Shown: positions 1-13,500, counted from the first letter of the stretch. The stretch: 64,000 bases of DNA from Acanthococcus lagerstroemiae (GCA_031841125.1 CM063112.1:30344603-30408602); one strand, 5' to 3'. Notes: generated by a model from the letters alone, not told the origin. Numbers and translations are program-made.

Positions 1-599
1 GAAATCAGCACCCTATTTTGACATACTGTCGAATACGTTTCAATTTAAGATTTCGAAGTTTTTTAGTACGTTCAAGCTCACCTCTATGGAAAGAGACATG
101 AAACTAGATCTTGTCACTTCTTGTCATTTAAAGAAATTTCGTTTGTCGGTTGGCAATCAAACAAAGAAAGAAGGGAGATCAAAGAAGGGAGATCAACTTG
201 CAAAACTTTTTTTTTTTTACGGAATCATTTTCTCTTTAAGAGGAACGACGATGTCCTTCACATTCATAAAACGGAAGAGACTATTCTCCTTCCATTAGAA
301 AAATGTTTCTCCCAAGGGACAGCAAATCTTCCTCTTCTTCCTGAAAGCTTCTCATCCAACAGGAAAACGGGATGATTATTCTTCTCTCCTTCTAGCCACC
401 CCCCCCCCCCCCAAAAAAAAAACACCGGTAGGTTTCATTTTTTGAAAAATAAAAACGAAGCCGCTTAAAAAAATAAAACAAAATTAGTTTCTGCTTCTCC
501 AAAGCTTTTCATTCGAAAAAGAAAATGAGCAACCTTTATCTCTTCCTCGCGGAAAGGATCAATGCTCTCCTTATTTTGGAAATGGAAGAATTTTTTTTA

Positions 600-1930
600 T
601 TGCTTTTCAGGAACACTCTGAAAATTGGCTCATTGGAAGAGAAAAGGTTCCATTTCGGACTGAATTTGGGTCAGATTAAGCACCTGATTGAATTTTTGAA
701 TTTAGCAATCCCAGAATCCCCTATTCCGACACTTTGTATACTTAGGTCGGATCTATTTTCAGTTTTTAAAAAAGCCACATTTGAAATTTGGGGCCCAAAT
801 CAAAGTCTGATCGAATAATCAAGTTTGATTTTCGAAACGAGCGACATAACAAACTGTTATTCCACAACTTCGTTCAAGTTTCGGTAAATTTAAACCGATT
901 CCCCCCGGGGAGGGGGAGCTCAGAATGGGGCCGGATCAGAAGCCTGACTGAATTTTCGAACTCGGCTACCAAAAAATTCATACTCTAATATTTCGTTCGA
1001 TTTTCTAAGCTGGACCAATTTCATTTAAAAGAGACAACTTTCAAATTCGACTCATAACTGGGTTTCACTAAAAATCTGATCTAAATTTCAAAAAAAAAAA
1101 TTTAAAAAACCGATACCGTCAACTGGGGTAATATCGGACTCTGAAGGAAATATCGGCCACTCATGACTTGTTATAGGGGCGCGAGTATCGTTATCAGTAA
1201 AATCAACTGGGGTAATATTAGACATCGGTGGTAATATCGGCCATTCATGACTTCTTGTAGGAGCGCTAATATCGTTACCAGTAAACATACGAGTGGCCGA
1301 TATTACCCAAGTTGATGGCAGCTTGTTTAATTTTTTTGGCAGAGTCAACTCTCCCCCCCCCCAGAAGGGGAGCAAGTCAAATCTGGGGCATCAATCGAGA
1401 TCGAATCCGATTGAATTTTCGAGCTTTGGGTCAGCTTTGTTCATTTGAAAGGGTAAAATTCGAATCTAGTACCAAAATTGGGATTGGATTAGAAATCTGC
1501 TGAGACTTTTCGAAATAGTGACCCAAGAAACCTCTACACGATACCTTGTTCAATTTTTTTCTGTGAAGTCAAACTGGCCCATTTGAAAGGTCAAATTTGA
1601 ATTTTAGGAGCCAAATCGGGTTGACAAGAAGAGAAGAGATCTAAGACAGCTCTATCGGTCCCCCCGAGTCTCTGTGGTAATGCTCGAAAGGGCTGATTCC
1701 AGGGCTCGGATTGAGAGCAAAAATGAAAAAGAGGGTTCAGGTTGAAAATCTGATAGATTTTTCGAACTCAGCGACTTAATAAGCCTCTATTTCGATACCT
1801 CGTTAATTATTTCCGTTTACGTCCAAGTGGTTCCTTAGAAGGGGCAAAAGTCAAATTTGGAGCTCAAATCAGGGCCGAATCAAAATTCTGAAGCGAAATT
1901 CAAGATTACTCACCAAATAAACATTCGTTA
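600..1930. repeat. Degenerate tandem array, roughly 200-bp unit
   Basis: A block recurs imperfectly at about 640-800, 800-1080, 1370-1620 and 1730-1900. Each unit carries, in order, a variant of aatctgattgaattttcga, a segment like cgataccttgttcaattt, a segment like ccatttgaaaggtcaaatt, and ggagcccaaatcagg. The copies are heavily diverged, which suggests an old satellite-like array. It is interrupted by the TIR element at 1114-1320. Unit length and boundaries are approximate. Confidence 0.45.
1114..1320. mobile_element. Short TIR-bounded element (MITE-like) with internal duplication
   Basis: The left end begins taccgtcaactggggtaata and the right end is its near inverted copy (reverse complement tgccatcaacttgggtaata). 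Inside are two direct repeats of about 85 bp, both containing aatatcggcca and tcatgactt and both ending gtta(t/c)cagtaaa. No transposase and no clear target duplication were seen, so the superfamily is not assigned. Confidence 0.5.
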
Positions 1931-4274
1931 CCTTTCCATTTAAAATTGTGAAATGGATGATACATTCGAGGCCCCCACGGTTTCAACTCCCGGAATTAAG
2001 CCTTCTACATCCCGTGGCAATCCGACTTCGTGATTAAAAGAAAAAAAGAAGGGAGGGGATCAAAAGGATCAATTTTCAGAAACACTTCGTATCACCACCT
2101 GGACATCATACTCGTTACAGCCTTAACCCCTCCCCCCCTACCCCAAAGAATATCCCAGGGGAGTCCTTCAACTGTATAGTATAAAGAAAGCAGTAATCAG
2201 TTTTCGGTCAAAAACTTTTCAACCAAGGCCGTAAATACAAAATGAGTTATAAAAAAATTAAAATCATCAAATTTCATTTAAAAAAAAAGTTATTTACTCT
2301 TTTCCCCAACTGCTTTCAGAACGCCACATTATGGCGTCAAAGTTCGCCTCCTTTTCCATAGAACTTAGACCTTGAGATTTACTTTGATAATATTGTATCA
2401 TGTATCATGTTCTTAAGATAGCTAGAGGAAAAACGTTAATTATCTTTCTTATTGGAAAGTTTAGAAGCTTCGATTATTAAAATACCTTCTTTGTTTTACG
2501 CTTACAACCATACTTGACAAATTTTTTCCAGCAAAAATTGATATTCGCTAACTTAAAAATATGATTTGGAACAAGTCCAGTTGGAATTGACGACGGGCTT
2601 CAAACTGATCTCCTCCTTCCACTCTCTCACCGATGCTCCATGATCACTCAGGTCTTCACTTCGATCATATTTCTCCAAGTGATCTTAGGTTTCTCAATAA
2701 GAGCCGTGCAGCCAGAGACGATTTGAGCAATTTTTACTAGGGGGGGGGGGGGGGTTTAATAAAACTGCTGAATTATCGAATAGACATTTTTAAAATGTCT
2801 TTTTCCAAATTTTCTCAAGTTTAACCGAATACAATTTTGTCAAAATTAATGAAATTTTAAATTCAGCATTAGAAAATAATTTGTGAAATCGGTGTGTAAA
2901 AGAAATATTAGTTTCCGAAATTTTGCCGAATGAAAAATGACTGGTGGGGGGGGGGGCACCCTCCCTCAGCGGCTCCGCTTGCAGCTTTGTCAAGATGTCA
3001 AGAACGAGATCGTCTGCTAACCACTTATTTCTCAACCCTGTTAACTGTTATTAAATGCATCGACCTTGAATCTCAATCACCTTGCTCTTCATGTCTTCAT
3101 GAAGTGTGTTTCTAACCACATGGGGCAAGATGCGAATCATTCTGTGATTCGACATTCGTACAAACTCGCAGAGTTACCACTCTTTTCGAGAGAAGCAATG
3201 AGAGCAAGTAACAAATCCAACCTCCTACTTTCAATCAACTAACTAGCAAAAAAACCAAACATTTTTATTCTGCTTTTGCCCTTGAATTAGGAAAATAAAA
3301 ACTTCTTGGGAGGGGGCGATGTCAGAATTTACTCATCTTCTACTTCTCTCCGATGCTACAGACCTTGTTTTGCACCATTATTGAGATATTTGTTTCGGGA
3401 TTCGTCATTTTTCTGAGATTCAATACACTACAAATCTTGCACAAGAGAATAATAAGCAGAATGTCTTACAAATTTGAAAATTAATAATATCGGGTTTTCT
3501 TGGACTTTCATTAAACTCTTTTCGGGCTTTTCATGTTTTACCAGGACCACAAAAAGAAGAGACCACACAGAGTATCTACTTGGAGATACAAAAAAGAAGC
3601 CTAAAAAAGTTAGGTTGGGATTTCTGGAAGTTGAGTTTTCGACAACACTAAATTATTATTATTCCTCATTTTTCAATATTTTTTATTGAACTTACATTAA
3701 AATTATTCAACTTTTATTGGACTTATTGGACCATTTTTCAAATATTGGACTTTTATTGGACTCACTGGCCCGGTAGATACTCTGATAAATCAGTATCATC
3801 ATTTTTTCAGTGATTCAAAATACTACCCATTTTCCACCAAGGCATAAATCAGTACTTGAAAGGTCGGAAATCTGAATTCCGTATATCTTCGCACACAGGC
3901 ACAAGCCTAATACATTTTGGATCACTTATCCAGAATTTCACAATGTAAGGTTAGGATTTTTGCCTTTCAAGACACAGAAATGTAGAGCGCACTTAGCTCA
4001 GGGAGTAACTGTTCTTCATTCTTCTATTCTGATACTGGATTCCCAAAACGATTAGTAAGTACAGTGATCCTTGTGATTTCGCCTAAGATCGCTTCGTTTC
4101 AATACCATCTAAACGAGCACCAACGCCACCGTCACGCTGATCAACTCCAGTGACATTAATGACCAAAACAATTTGGATACTTATCTCAACCGATCGCAGA
4201 TCTTTGATACCACTGTCACACTCATTCCTGTGATTCTCAAAGCTGAGAAATTAACTTACTGAACTCAAGCTTAC

Positions 4275-4550
4275 CTGAGAGTGATTGGCCGTAAACGAAT
4301 TATTCATACTGGCGTTCGGACTAACGAAGTTTGCAGACTGATTAGAATGCACGGAATTGGCCACAGGCGTGCCGGACGACGAGGCTCCGCTCGCAGCCGG
4401 GTCGATATTATTCTTCACGTGGTACTCCGTGCCATCGGCTGGCGGCGCGTACACGTTATTTGACTTGGAAGCGCTTGGTGGTTTCGTTTTATCAGCTCCG
4501 TCGTCATCATCGTCGTCTTCTCGGTCCAATGATATGATCAGCTGTTTGAA
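4275..4550 (-). CDS. Nipped-B exon 25: acidic, Ser/Asn-rich tail
   Basis: Codes about residues 2171-2262. It begins FKQLIISLDRE, matching the NIPBL segment that follows the last helical repeat. An acidic run (REDDDDDDGAD) follows, then low-complexity Ser/Asn/Pro sequence. It ends CAG|GTAAGC, a strong donor, so translation continues in an exon that I could not identify. The low-complexity part is typical of the variable NIPBL C-terminus, so the missing remainder may be short and unconserved. Confidence 0.85.
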
Positions 4551-7500
4551 CTGTAACAATACGTGCTTGCAGTATTCTGTTCTGATCATACTCACTTTCA
4601 CGATTTCACGTGAGTCGCGAAGACAAACACCGAAACTAATTATATTATCTTCACAGAAATAAAAATGAAAAGAAAAAACACGCATGAGACCGAGACAGCA
4701 CCATTCTGACCGCGAGAGGGGGGGGGGATAAATTCAGATACACTCCCTCCGTGGCGCTACACGAATACCAATCTACGGATGCGAAAAGAGGCAACAATAA
4801 AACATACATACGGAGGGGAGGCGGCGTAAGGGCGAATACACGCTATTTCTCCAAAGTGGTAACAAGCTCAGAACTATTTGCTTAACAGGCCTAAGTGAAG
4901 TGTACTTACAGCTGCCTTACAGATTCTTAATGCATCTTAACAGAGAAAGTTTAAATAAATTTCAACGAGTCTTTATTCGCCTGAGCAGAATATAGAAGAG
5001 TACTAATAACTTCTAATATGTATATCTTACGAAGGCCTGAATCAATCTTCGTCGGGTCTTGATATATTCAATCAGCATTAAACGACTTTCAGGTCTTGAT
5101 AATATTTACAAAATTTTCAAGTCTTTGAGGTCATGATAAATCTGAATGCAGTTCAATTAGTAACAGAATGGAAGAAGGAATTCCAAGACCGCCGATCTGC
5201 TAGGTCTGAGGATGAAGGATAAAGCTTACTTTAGATTTGTTCTTTGGCATCACTTCTTTATAGTAATGATTGCAAAGCTAACTAGTGTAGCTTCATGACG
5301 TCACACCTGATTTGGTCTACAGTCAACGCGAACATTAAGAAAGCTTCCATGAAAACACAGAGATTGCCAAACAAAATTTAAAATGAAGAGCTTTTCAGCA
5401 CGCCTGTTTGATAGTCAGCAACAAATTTGTATTCAGGAAGAGATTAAGCAAAATAAAAAGGTCTCTCAAGTCCGTAATGTTAATCAGATATTACGTTTCT
5501 TTCAACGTAACAGACAGAAAACATAATTGAAAAATAATAATCAACAATCACTGAAGGACCCACCTCAGCCATGACTGCAACATTGACTAGTCTTCAATAA
5601 ACGAGAGACAGACAGCTAAAGTTACTACAAAAAATTATGTTCCAAATTTCATGGAAGTCAAAATGTGAAAATACATTATTAGGAACACCTAGTGAGAAGC
5701 CACAACTATGACTGCATTTGCATGAAAATTTATTTACTGTCTGCTTTTTGGATGGTCTCGCTGTTTCAATTTAGTTTTGACCGTCTACCTGCCTCTCAAT
5801 CTTTCACGTTAATTACTACAGTCTGCCAGCCAATTTGCCTGCCTTTCAGGCAGGTTGGCTCGTGGACTACCTGGAAGTCGGTCGGTCAGACCAGCTAGGC
5901 TAGGCGACTATCTACCTGGTTTCATGTCAAGCTGGTAGGCTAAGTTCATGGACTTTCTTTTAGGCTCGCTAGCTGAATAGCTAGCTGTCCGTCTCTCGGT
6001 AGGTTTGTCAAGCTGGTTGATTAGAGTTATAAAAATTTCTCAGACTATCTGTTGTTTGTTTTTTGTTTTTTTTGCTGGCCATACTGTTTAACTTTCTTGT
6101 TTGTCAGCTTACTATTTTTTCTAACTGGCGAACTGTAACTCTGTTTGTCTGTCAGTCTGCCTGGCTTCATGTCAGGTTAACGAACTAAGACGGTTTAATT
6201 TCTTTCAGGCTCCTTGGCTGACTAGCTGTCCGTCTTTCAGTCTGTGTGTCAAGATGGCTGACAAGAATTCCTAAGTTTTTTCAAAAGTATCTGTCCGTCT
6301 TTTTGTGGACTATCTGCTAGCTTACTTGTTTTTCTGTTTGGCAAATTGGATGTCTGTCTGTCTTTCAAACTGCCAAGCTGATAGTCTCTCTGTCTTTATA
6401 CAGGGTGATGAACGAGAAGTCGCACCATAGGGCCAACATGTGATAACGCGCAACGGCGCCGACACGATAACACATTCTCCGCTATATGCATTATGTACAC
6501 GTTGCGCGTTACTACATGTTTGCCTATGGAGCGACTTCTCAAGTTAGCCATGCTAGCTGACTGAAATCAGTTACCTGCCTACCGAATTTCTGCTGTCTTA
6601 CAGGCCCCGAACAAGGGGGAAAAATGCGGGTTTTTATTTTATAGAAAGATCAGATCCGGGGAGAGCACTCAATTTCTAGAAGGGGAGGCTTGAGCCACGC
6701 TACTTCATAGTGAACCACGTAAATCTTACGTGGTAGAAAGGAATACGAAGAGTAGGTCAGTTCGGAGGGAAAAGACAAAAGAAAGACCCGTTCTCAGGGC
6801 ACTTCACGGTATTGGTGAGCTGCTGATCCCTCTGTTTTCAAACCCGAGACTTACCTCGATATACTCGGCGATTAACTCGCGTCTTGCTTGTTCGTCCAAC
6901 GTGATGTCTGGGTCGCTGTTCGTCTTCAACTTCTGTAACGCGGCTTTCGGATGGAATCTTGAGTTGTTTTTCCGGCTCAACGACTTCTCGTACACCTTGG
7001 CCGACTCCGAGGGCGAATAGAGTGCGATTTTTCTGGAAACATTAAACGCGCATACTCAATCATGTCTGCCGATGCAGTTTGAACGGCGTTTGAGGAATTG
7101 ACGATCGAATACTCACGAGTCGGTAAACCCGTATAACGTTTTCAGATGCTGCTTCAACACCAACAGCATCAGGCAGCCTTGCGACGCGGTAATACACTCC
7201 TGCAGTGGGGTCGTATCTTCAGGTACACGTTTCAATAGCGATTCTTCATCCTCGTCATCGTCCTCGTCCAGCGCGTTTACTGCCGGATCTTGCCCGGGTT
7301 TTAAATCCGGATTTGGTAGCAGAGACTATAACACAAGTCGACACCGTGCCAATGGTTACTTTACTTCCTCAAAAATGGTGATACTGGCGAATTGAACAAA
7401 AAGAAGAAAACATACCTCTTTGAAAGATTGCAGTAAGTTGGTGCCGGTGACTGAGATCATAATGTTAATATGGTGGATAATGAACAGCGGTTCGTCCAGC

Positions 7501-10500
7501 ACTTGGTACGGGAAGTAGGCGACATTGTCGGCCAGATACAGCATCTGCGCTAAACTGGTTTTCTGAAATCGCACAACGCACATTTCATGATACCGTGAAC
7601 TCGTTACGAATTCAATTAAAGGACGGCATTCGGTTCAATTCTCACCACTTGCTCTTCGAACTGCTTCAGAATGGACATGACCAACGCTCTTCGCTGCTGC
7701 TTACTACGTAATATTGAATACAGAAATCCGTTTAACGCGGTTGGTAACTCTGATTCTTTAACGCGAAAACCGCGGGCCACCTGCATACCCTGGATGATCT
7801 GCTGCAGTTTGAACGATAGCCGGATGCCCGTTTGCGCCTTCATATGAATGAAGCCCGGATACTTCTTCTCGATGTCTTGCAGCTGTTTGTCGGCGCAAGT
7901 GCTGATACTTTTGTCCTCGTCTGTGCTCATGCAGATTAGGTAAGGCACGATCTAGGTACAGTCAAATCGAAAACATTAGTAACCTCCCGGCGGCATGGTT
8001 TCTCGCTAACTCGGAGCGGGCAAAGCCACTAGAATAATTGTCAAAACTAGGATACCTGGACAGGGTGCACCAAGCCTTGCGACAGGATCAACTGAATAAC
8101 GCCGAGAGCAGCTTGCCGGACTGCGCTACTAGGATGCAGGAACGATTCTAGAACATCTTTCAAGTACAACTGGATGATCGTGCTCGCCATTCCGGAAGAC
8201 ACGTCACCCATTTCTTTCAGATTCTCTTTCTTCGATAACACGGCCCCTAGAGATTTAACAACCGATTTCAAATTTTGCTATGGCTGAACATAATATGCGA
8301 GTCGTTTCTAATAGGCATATATTTCTACAACTTACATTCTTCGTCTTGTTTGATCATTCGCTTCTCCTCTTCCTGCAGGTACACTTTGATGTTATTCAGC
8401 ACCTAAGGCAAGAGCATTGACGTGAATCGACGTAATTTAATAGCAAGACCCGTATTATACTGAAAACCATCGATAAAGGCTACTTACTTGTACTTTCATT
8501 GGTATAGCTGTATCCTCGCCGCGCAATAACATCTGATAGTGGGTCATCAGTTCGGCGCCCAACATGTAATCGTAATGTCGAATGCACATCGAGCCGACTG
8601 ACCTTAGGGCGAATAAACTCGATTCTCGATCTTCTATGTGCATGAAATACGTTAAAGTTTCGAAAACCTCGTCGCAAATGTTCTCCTGCAACAAGAGGAG
8701 ATCAGTTAGCGAATCTCACAGAATGACATTTATCGTAGAACGTGTGCTATTTGCGACTAGTGCTGTGATCCAGAAACCTAGTAAAGAAGGTATCGCAAAC
8801 ACTGCAATAGAAATGCTAATCGGCATAATTGTTTTTGACATCTTCTAAACCATCCTCTGAATATAGTGTTCATTTCTGAGTGTGAGTGAACTTGGTAATA
8901 TTCCGTGTGTGGGGTGTGCCAATTCACTTTTTCTTCTTTTGTATTCCAGAGCGCTTTCGGCTGTTATGCCATCAACTCCACTGATGATGGCATAACAGCC
9001 GAAAGCGCTATCCTCTGAAATAGTACAAATTTCAAAAATTCATTTCTTAGAAATTTCGAAATCCATTTTAATCTAACTTCATTCACACTTATTTTCACTC
9101 AATACATCCCGATCAACTGAGAACCAGCTGCTATTGTTTGATCATATTCCTGCCTGCTTACCGGCCAGCCAGCTTGTTTATTTTTCGCCCTTTATATTCT
9201 TAATAGCGTGCTAGAGGAAATATTCAGGGACTTGGACAGGGAAGGAAAAGGCATTAAAATGAACGGGGAAAATGACCACAAACCTCAGGTTTGCGGATGA
9301 CATAATTTTGTTTGGGAAAAACCAGGAGGATGTGATAAACATGCTCCGCGAGCTAACAACGGAGTGCGAGAAAGTGGGTTTGATGATTAATTCCTCTACA
9401 ACGAAAATTATGTCAAAAGGGGCAGAAGCCAAGGGGGGGCGAAGTGAGTGCTGGGAAATAAAAGATTAGTAAAGTTGAGGAATACAAATATCTGGGGCAA
9501 CTGATGAGTTTCAATAAAAATAGATTAGAAAAGGAAATTTCGACGAGGGTTTCAAATGCTTGGAAGGCTTACTGGGCAAATAAGCAAATATTTAAAAGCA
9601 AATTAAGCATGCGAACAAAGATTTAATCTTAAATAGCGTCGTATTCTCCGTTTTAACATATGGAGCCCAAAGCTGGGCACTCACAATGCAAATGAAAAAA
9701 AACACACAAAAACTGGAAGTTACTCAATTTGTTATGGTGAGAAGTATCTTGAATATAAAACTGAAAGACAAGGAGAGCAAGGTAAACTTAGTAAAAAAAA
9801 GACCAGTCTAACGGATATAAATTACACTGTCAAAAAGCTCAAATTTAAATATGCTGGGCATATGTGTTGGGGAAACAACAACAACAAATGGAACGCGGTG
9901 GCTACCAGCTGGATACCTAGAGAACTCAAAAGAAAGAAGGGAACGCAGACGATAAAATGGATTGATGAGATAACTCGAGCAGTCGGACCAAACTGGGCCA
10001 GCGTGGCGCAAGACAGGTGAAGATGAAAAAGGGCGACGGAGGCGCACGCCCCTTAGTATGCGAACTAGTGGGTGACTTATCGAAGGAAGAACATTTCTAC
10101 CAAAGGAGACTTTGTGTAGTTTACTTGGCGTTCATCGTAGTACTAACATGCTATATTTCGTCTCTATAACTTAAGCGCTAGAAATAAAAAAATGAATTTT
10201 AGGGTAACCGATTCTTTGTGACTCTGCAAGAAGCCAGGTTCGTAGTCCAAGGGACTTCACTCCCTGATCAGTTTGTGGACCAATCCCCGAGGACAACCCT
10301 CACTTTGCTCGTGTGAACTCCAGCATATTTTGTCTACCTCGGTTTTAGTATTGTCTGCCCCACAGCCAGTTTTTCTTTCTTTGCTGGCTCTCTTGTTTGT
10401 CTCACGGATAACTGAATGTTTGTTTCCCTATCTGACGAGATCCTAAAGTAACAGCATTATTCTTGTTATTTTCCGGATTTCAGGTAAGCAATTCAATCGA

Positions 10501-13500
10501 GGTTTTCTTGCAATGGTCAAGTTAGTCCATTCAATGAGATTTTACTTAGACTGACAGGTCGACTAGCTCACGAGCTGGCTGACTACCGACGTATTTACTG
10601 GCTGTTAAGCTGGCGTTGCCTGCCTGTGACTCTCTGAACTCTGATGATAAAGGTCTTCATTCAAGGATAGCGGCGGCGGCGGTTAGGTTTTTACGATATA
10701 TGTGAAGACTCAACTGATGAAATACCTATAATGAACTTTCTTTGTACATTTTAAAAAGAATACATAGGTTGTCGCTAAGTAACTGAGACTAAAATTCGTA
10801 CAACCCACCAACGCTACCTATCGGCGTTTCAACGAAATAGGGGGATAATTTGGTTCATTAGCTATCTATTGAGACCACGCCGAGCTCATTTGATTGAGAA
10901 CTCGCTGTTCCAGACCAATTTGAAAGAAACTATATGCGTTGACCCCTACAGGTTTTTTAAAGAAGGAAAAAGAGCATACGATTACAAAATTTTCTATTAA
11001 TCATCATCTTCATTAAGTACACCAATATCTTTTTCACAATAAGCGCTATTCATGGCTATACAGGCGTCCGTTCGTTCTTACTATTTATCAAATGTTTTCG
11101 TATATTCCACCGCCGGTAAGGAGAAAAACATCTGCGCCGCAATGATACAACTTCTTGATTCGTGTTGAATTGACGACCCCGTAAGGCTGCCTTTAGTTGA
11201 GGAAATAACCAAAAGTTGCTGAGGGCGAGGTCAGGACTATATGTGAGGTAGGGATGAATTGTGATTTTCTTATAAGTCGTCACTGCGGTGTAGATGTTTT
11301 TCTCCTCCTTACCGGCGGCGGAATACGCGAAAACGTTCGATAAATGGCAAAGACGACGCCCTCCCGAGCATTACCTCACAGATGTCGGGGAGGCTGTTAC
11401 GGCTGTCTTAGCCCACTTCTCTTCTGGCCGAAAAACCCGGTCTAAGTCGAAATGCAGCGAGTTACTACGAGGGTTCGAACCCGGGACCTCCGGAATTCGA
11501 GACCAGCGTGCTATGCACTCAGCCAACCCGACCCCCTACGCAACTAATATCCAGCGACGAAGTCATAATGTTGGACGAGATTGAAGTCGTCTTGGCGAGT
11601 CCTAAATAAGACTTGAGGAGTCTTACATAAGCCAACAAAGCTAATTGTTTTCATGACGTTATAGAAGATGCTGATGAATCTCCGTTATACCATCTCATTT
11701 CTTTGAAAATCACAGCACTTCTGCCCCAGTGTTTGTTTAGCATGATACACATATGAACCTTCACGGGCCAGCTCTTGAATACGTAGGGTGTCCACAGACT
11801 CTTCAAAAAAAAAAAGTTCTCCATCTTCTTTTTTATATTTGATGAATTCATAAAAGTCTTCGGACTATTTTCAAATTTCAAATATACGAAGAGAGGGAGG
11901 AAAGTGTTTCCTGTATGAATTTAATACGTTCACACAATATTATTTCTTGATTCTCATTTATTTACATTATGAAATTTCCTACAGAATCTTCCATTAGATG
12001 GTAATTTACCAATTTTTTCCTGACCTTTCAGTAAATTCCTCGAAATTTCTCGACGTTTTCCTGACTTCTTTATCTACTTCCAAAAATCCTGACTTTTTCT
12101 GACTACGTGGCCTTGTAGACACCCTGACACGCCTCTCCACCAACACATATTCCAGATTCCACAATTATAAAAAAACATTCAAAGCGTAACAACAAATTCT
12201 ACAACTAACCGGCAGTTTGTCTCCCTTCACTTCTCGATTCTTGAAATCGAAAAATCGCAGCATCAATCCAACAATATACATAGACCGACGAAAATTGACC
12301 CTCACTGATGGATTAAGTAGTAGTGAACTTTGACCGTTTTCCAGTGCTGCTTTCAATCTTTGCAGCGGTCCTAGAATACCGTCAATTCACGGTTACACGC
12401 GATGTTACAAGTTTTTCGCAAGTATCCATCGTGACATCCCGACTACATCGATACAACTCACCGAAATATCTCAGAAAACAGTCTCTGATAAGCGAGAAAT
12501 TACGCGTCACATTGTTGACCACCGACCCGAGACAAGAAATACAGCTGAGGATGACGGTCTGATCGTGCTGGAAAATCAACTTGACCGAGTCCTCCTCGAG
12601 CTGCGACAAGAACATTTCACTGGCATGTTCCAGCATAGGCACGACGATTTCTAGGATGCGAGCCACGCAGCTGATAATTTGGTAATCTCCAGGAGTCTGC
12701 AATGATCCCATTCGTTAATACCGATCCGGCGGAGCAACAAAAAGCACGAGTGAAAAAACGCTGTACTCACTTGACATTTCAGACTTAGATACGGCTGCAG
12801 CGTGATCGCGTGCTCGACCAACAGCTGCGGCCTAATCTTCGCGAACAGGAACAACGTGGTGACGCACGCGACCAGTCTCTGCGGAGCGTTGCCCCCTCGA
12901 CCGTCCAGCGTGATCACGTTATCCACCAGACAATCGACTATCTGCTTGCAGGCGGTCACCAACGCTTTCGGCGGCTCCGTCACCACCTTCGTCGAGTCCT
13001 CCTTATCCTCCTTCGGCTTGAACAGACTGAGCAGCAGTTGTTCGAACCACTCCAGTCCCATATCTTTGCACGCGGACACCACCTCGGTGATGTGCATCAC
13101 CTTTTGGTGCAGCAGCGAATGCTCGCCGCTCTCTTTATCGCGCGTCGGCGTAAACCACATGTTCTGGAACACCTCCATGACCAACTTGCGAATGCCGTCC
13201 TCGTCGTTCACCCGTCTGATCATCTTCACGCAGATCTCCGGTATCCGCGGGTACTCCGGATACTCGATGCAAATGTCCTTCAATATTTTGATGACGCGCT
13301 TGCGCACGCTGACTCCGGTGTCCAGTATGCGCTCCGACAGCATTTCGTAGTAGTTGTCTATTAGGCTGGGCTGGTTCAGGACGAACTTGCCCACGAGGTC
13401 AACAGCCGCTTCGCGCACCGACGTCGAATGGTCGAGAAACGAGTGACAGACGCCCATCTGCATCTCCTTCAGGGCGAGCACGCCGGGGTCCGCCTCGACG

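Larger units (their letters stand above)
1..4274. other. Left-edge non-coding region, repeat-rich
   Basis: No convincing conserved coding exon is seen on either strand. The stretch contains long homopolymers (14 C followed by 10 A near 399-422, a G run near 2741-2754, another near 2946-2955), degenerate tandem repeats and a TIR-bounded element, described separately. Because the last recognised Nipped-B exon ends at 4275 with a good splice donor, this region should be wholly or partly the next Nipped-B intron. A short, poorly conserved terminal exon could be hidden here, or it may lie off the left edge. Confidence 0.6.
4551..6854. other. Nipped-B intron 24
   Basis: About 2.3 kb without coding signal. 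The left part holds degenerate copies of gtcttgata and AT-rich sequence. The part near the 5' side of the intron holds decayed CTGT-type simple sequence and a 127-bp palindromic element, both listed separately. Confidence 0.7.
8686..12209. other. Nipped-B intron 17 (3.5 kb), transposon-filled
   Basis: Contains a perfect 60-bp hairpin (8950-9009), a LINE reverse-transcriptase fragment (9205-10075), decayed CTGT-type simple sequence (10370-10620), two opposed mariner fragments (11056-11400) and a tRNA-like SINE head (11465-11535). The rest is unremarkable AT-rich sequence. Confidence 0.7.

Noticed and set aside
11465..11535. Functional tRNA gene
   Set aside because: A and B boxes are present but the acceptor stem does not pair and the T stem has a mismatch; better read as a SINE head.
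12802..13364. Long plus-strand open frames of about 180 residues
   Set aside because: They are antisense shadows of the conserved 798-nt Nipped-B exon, which has clear family similarity and splice sites.
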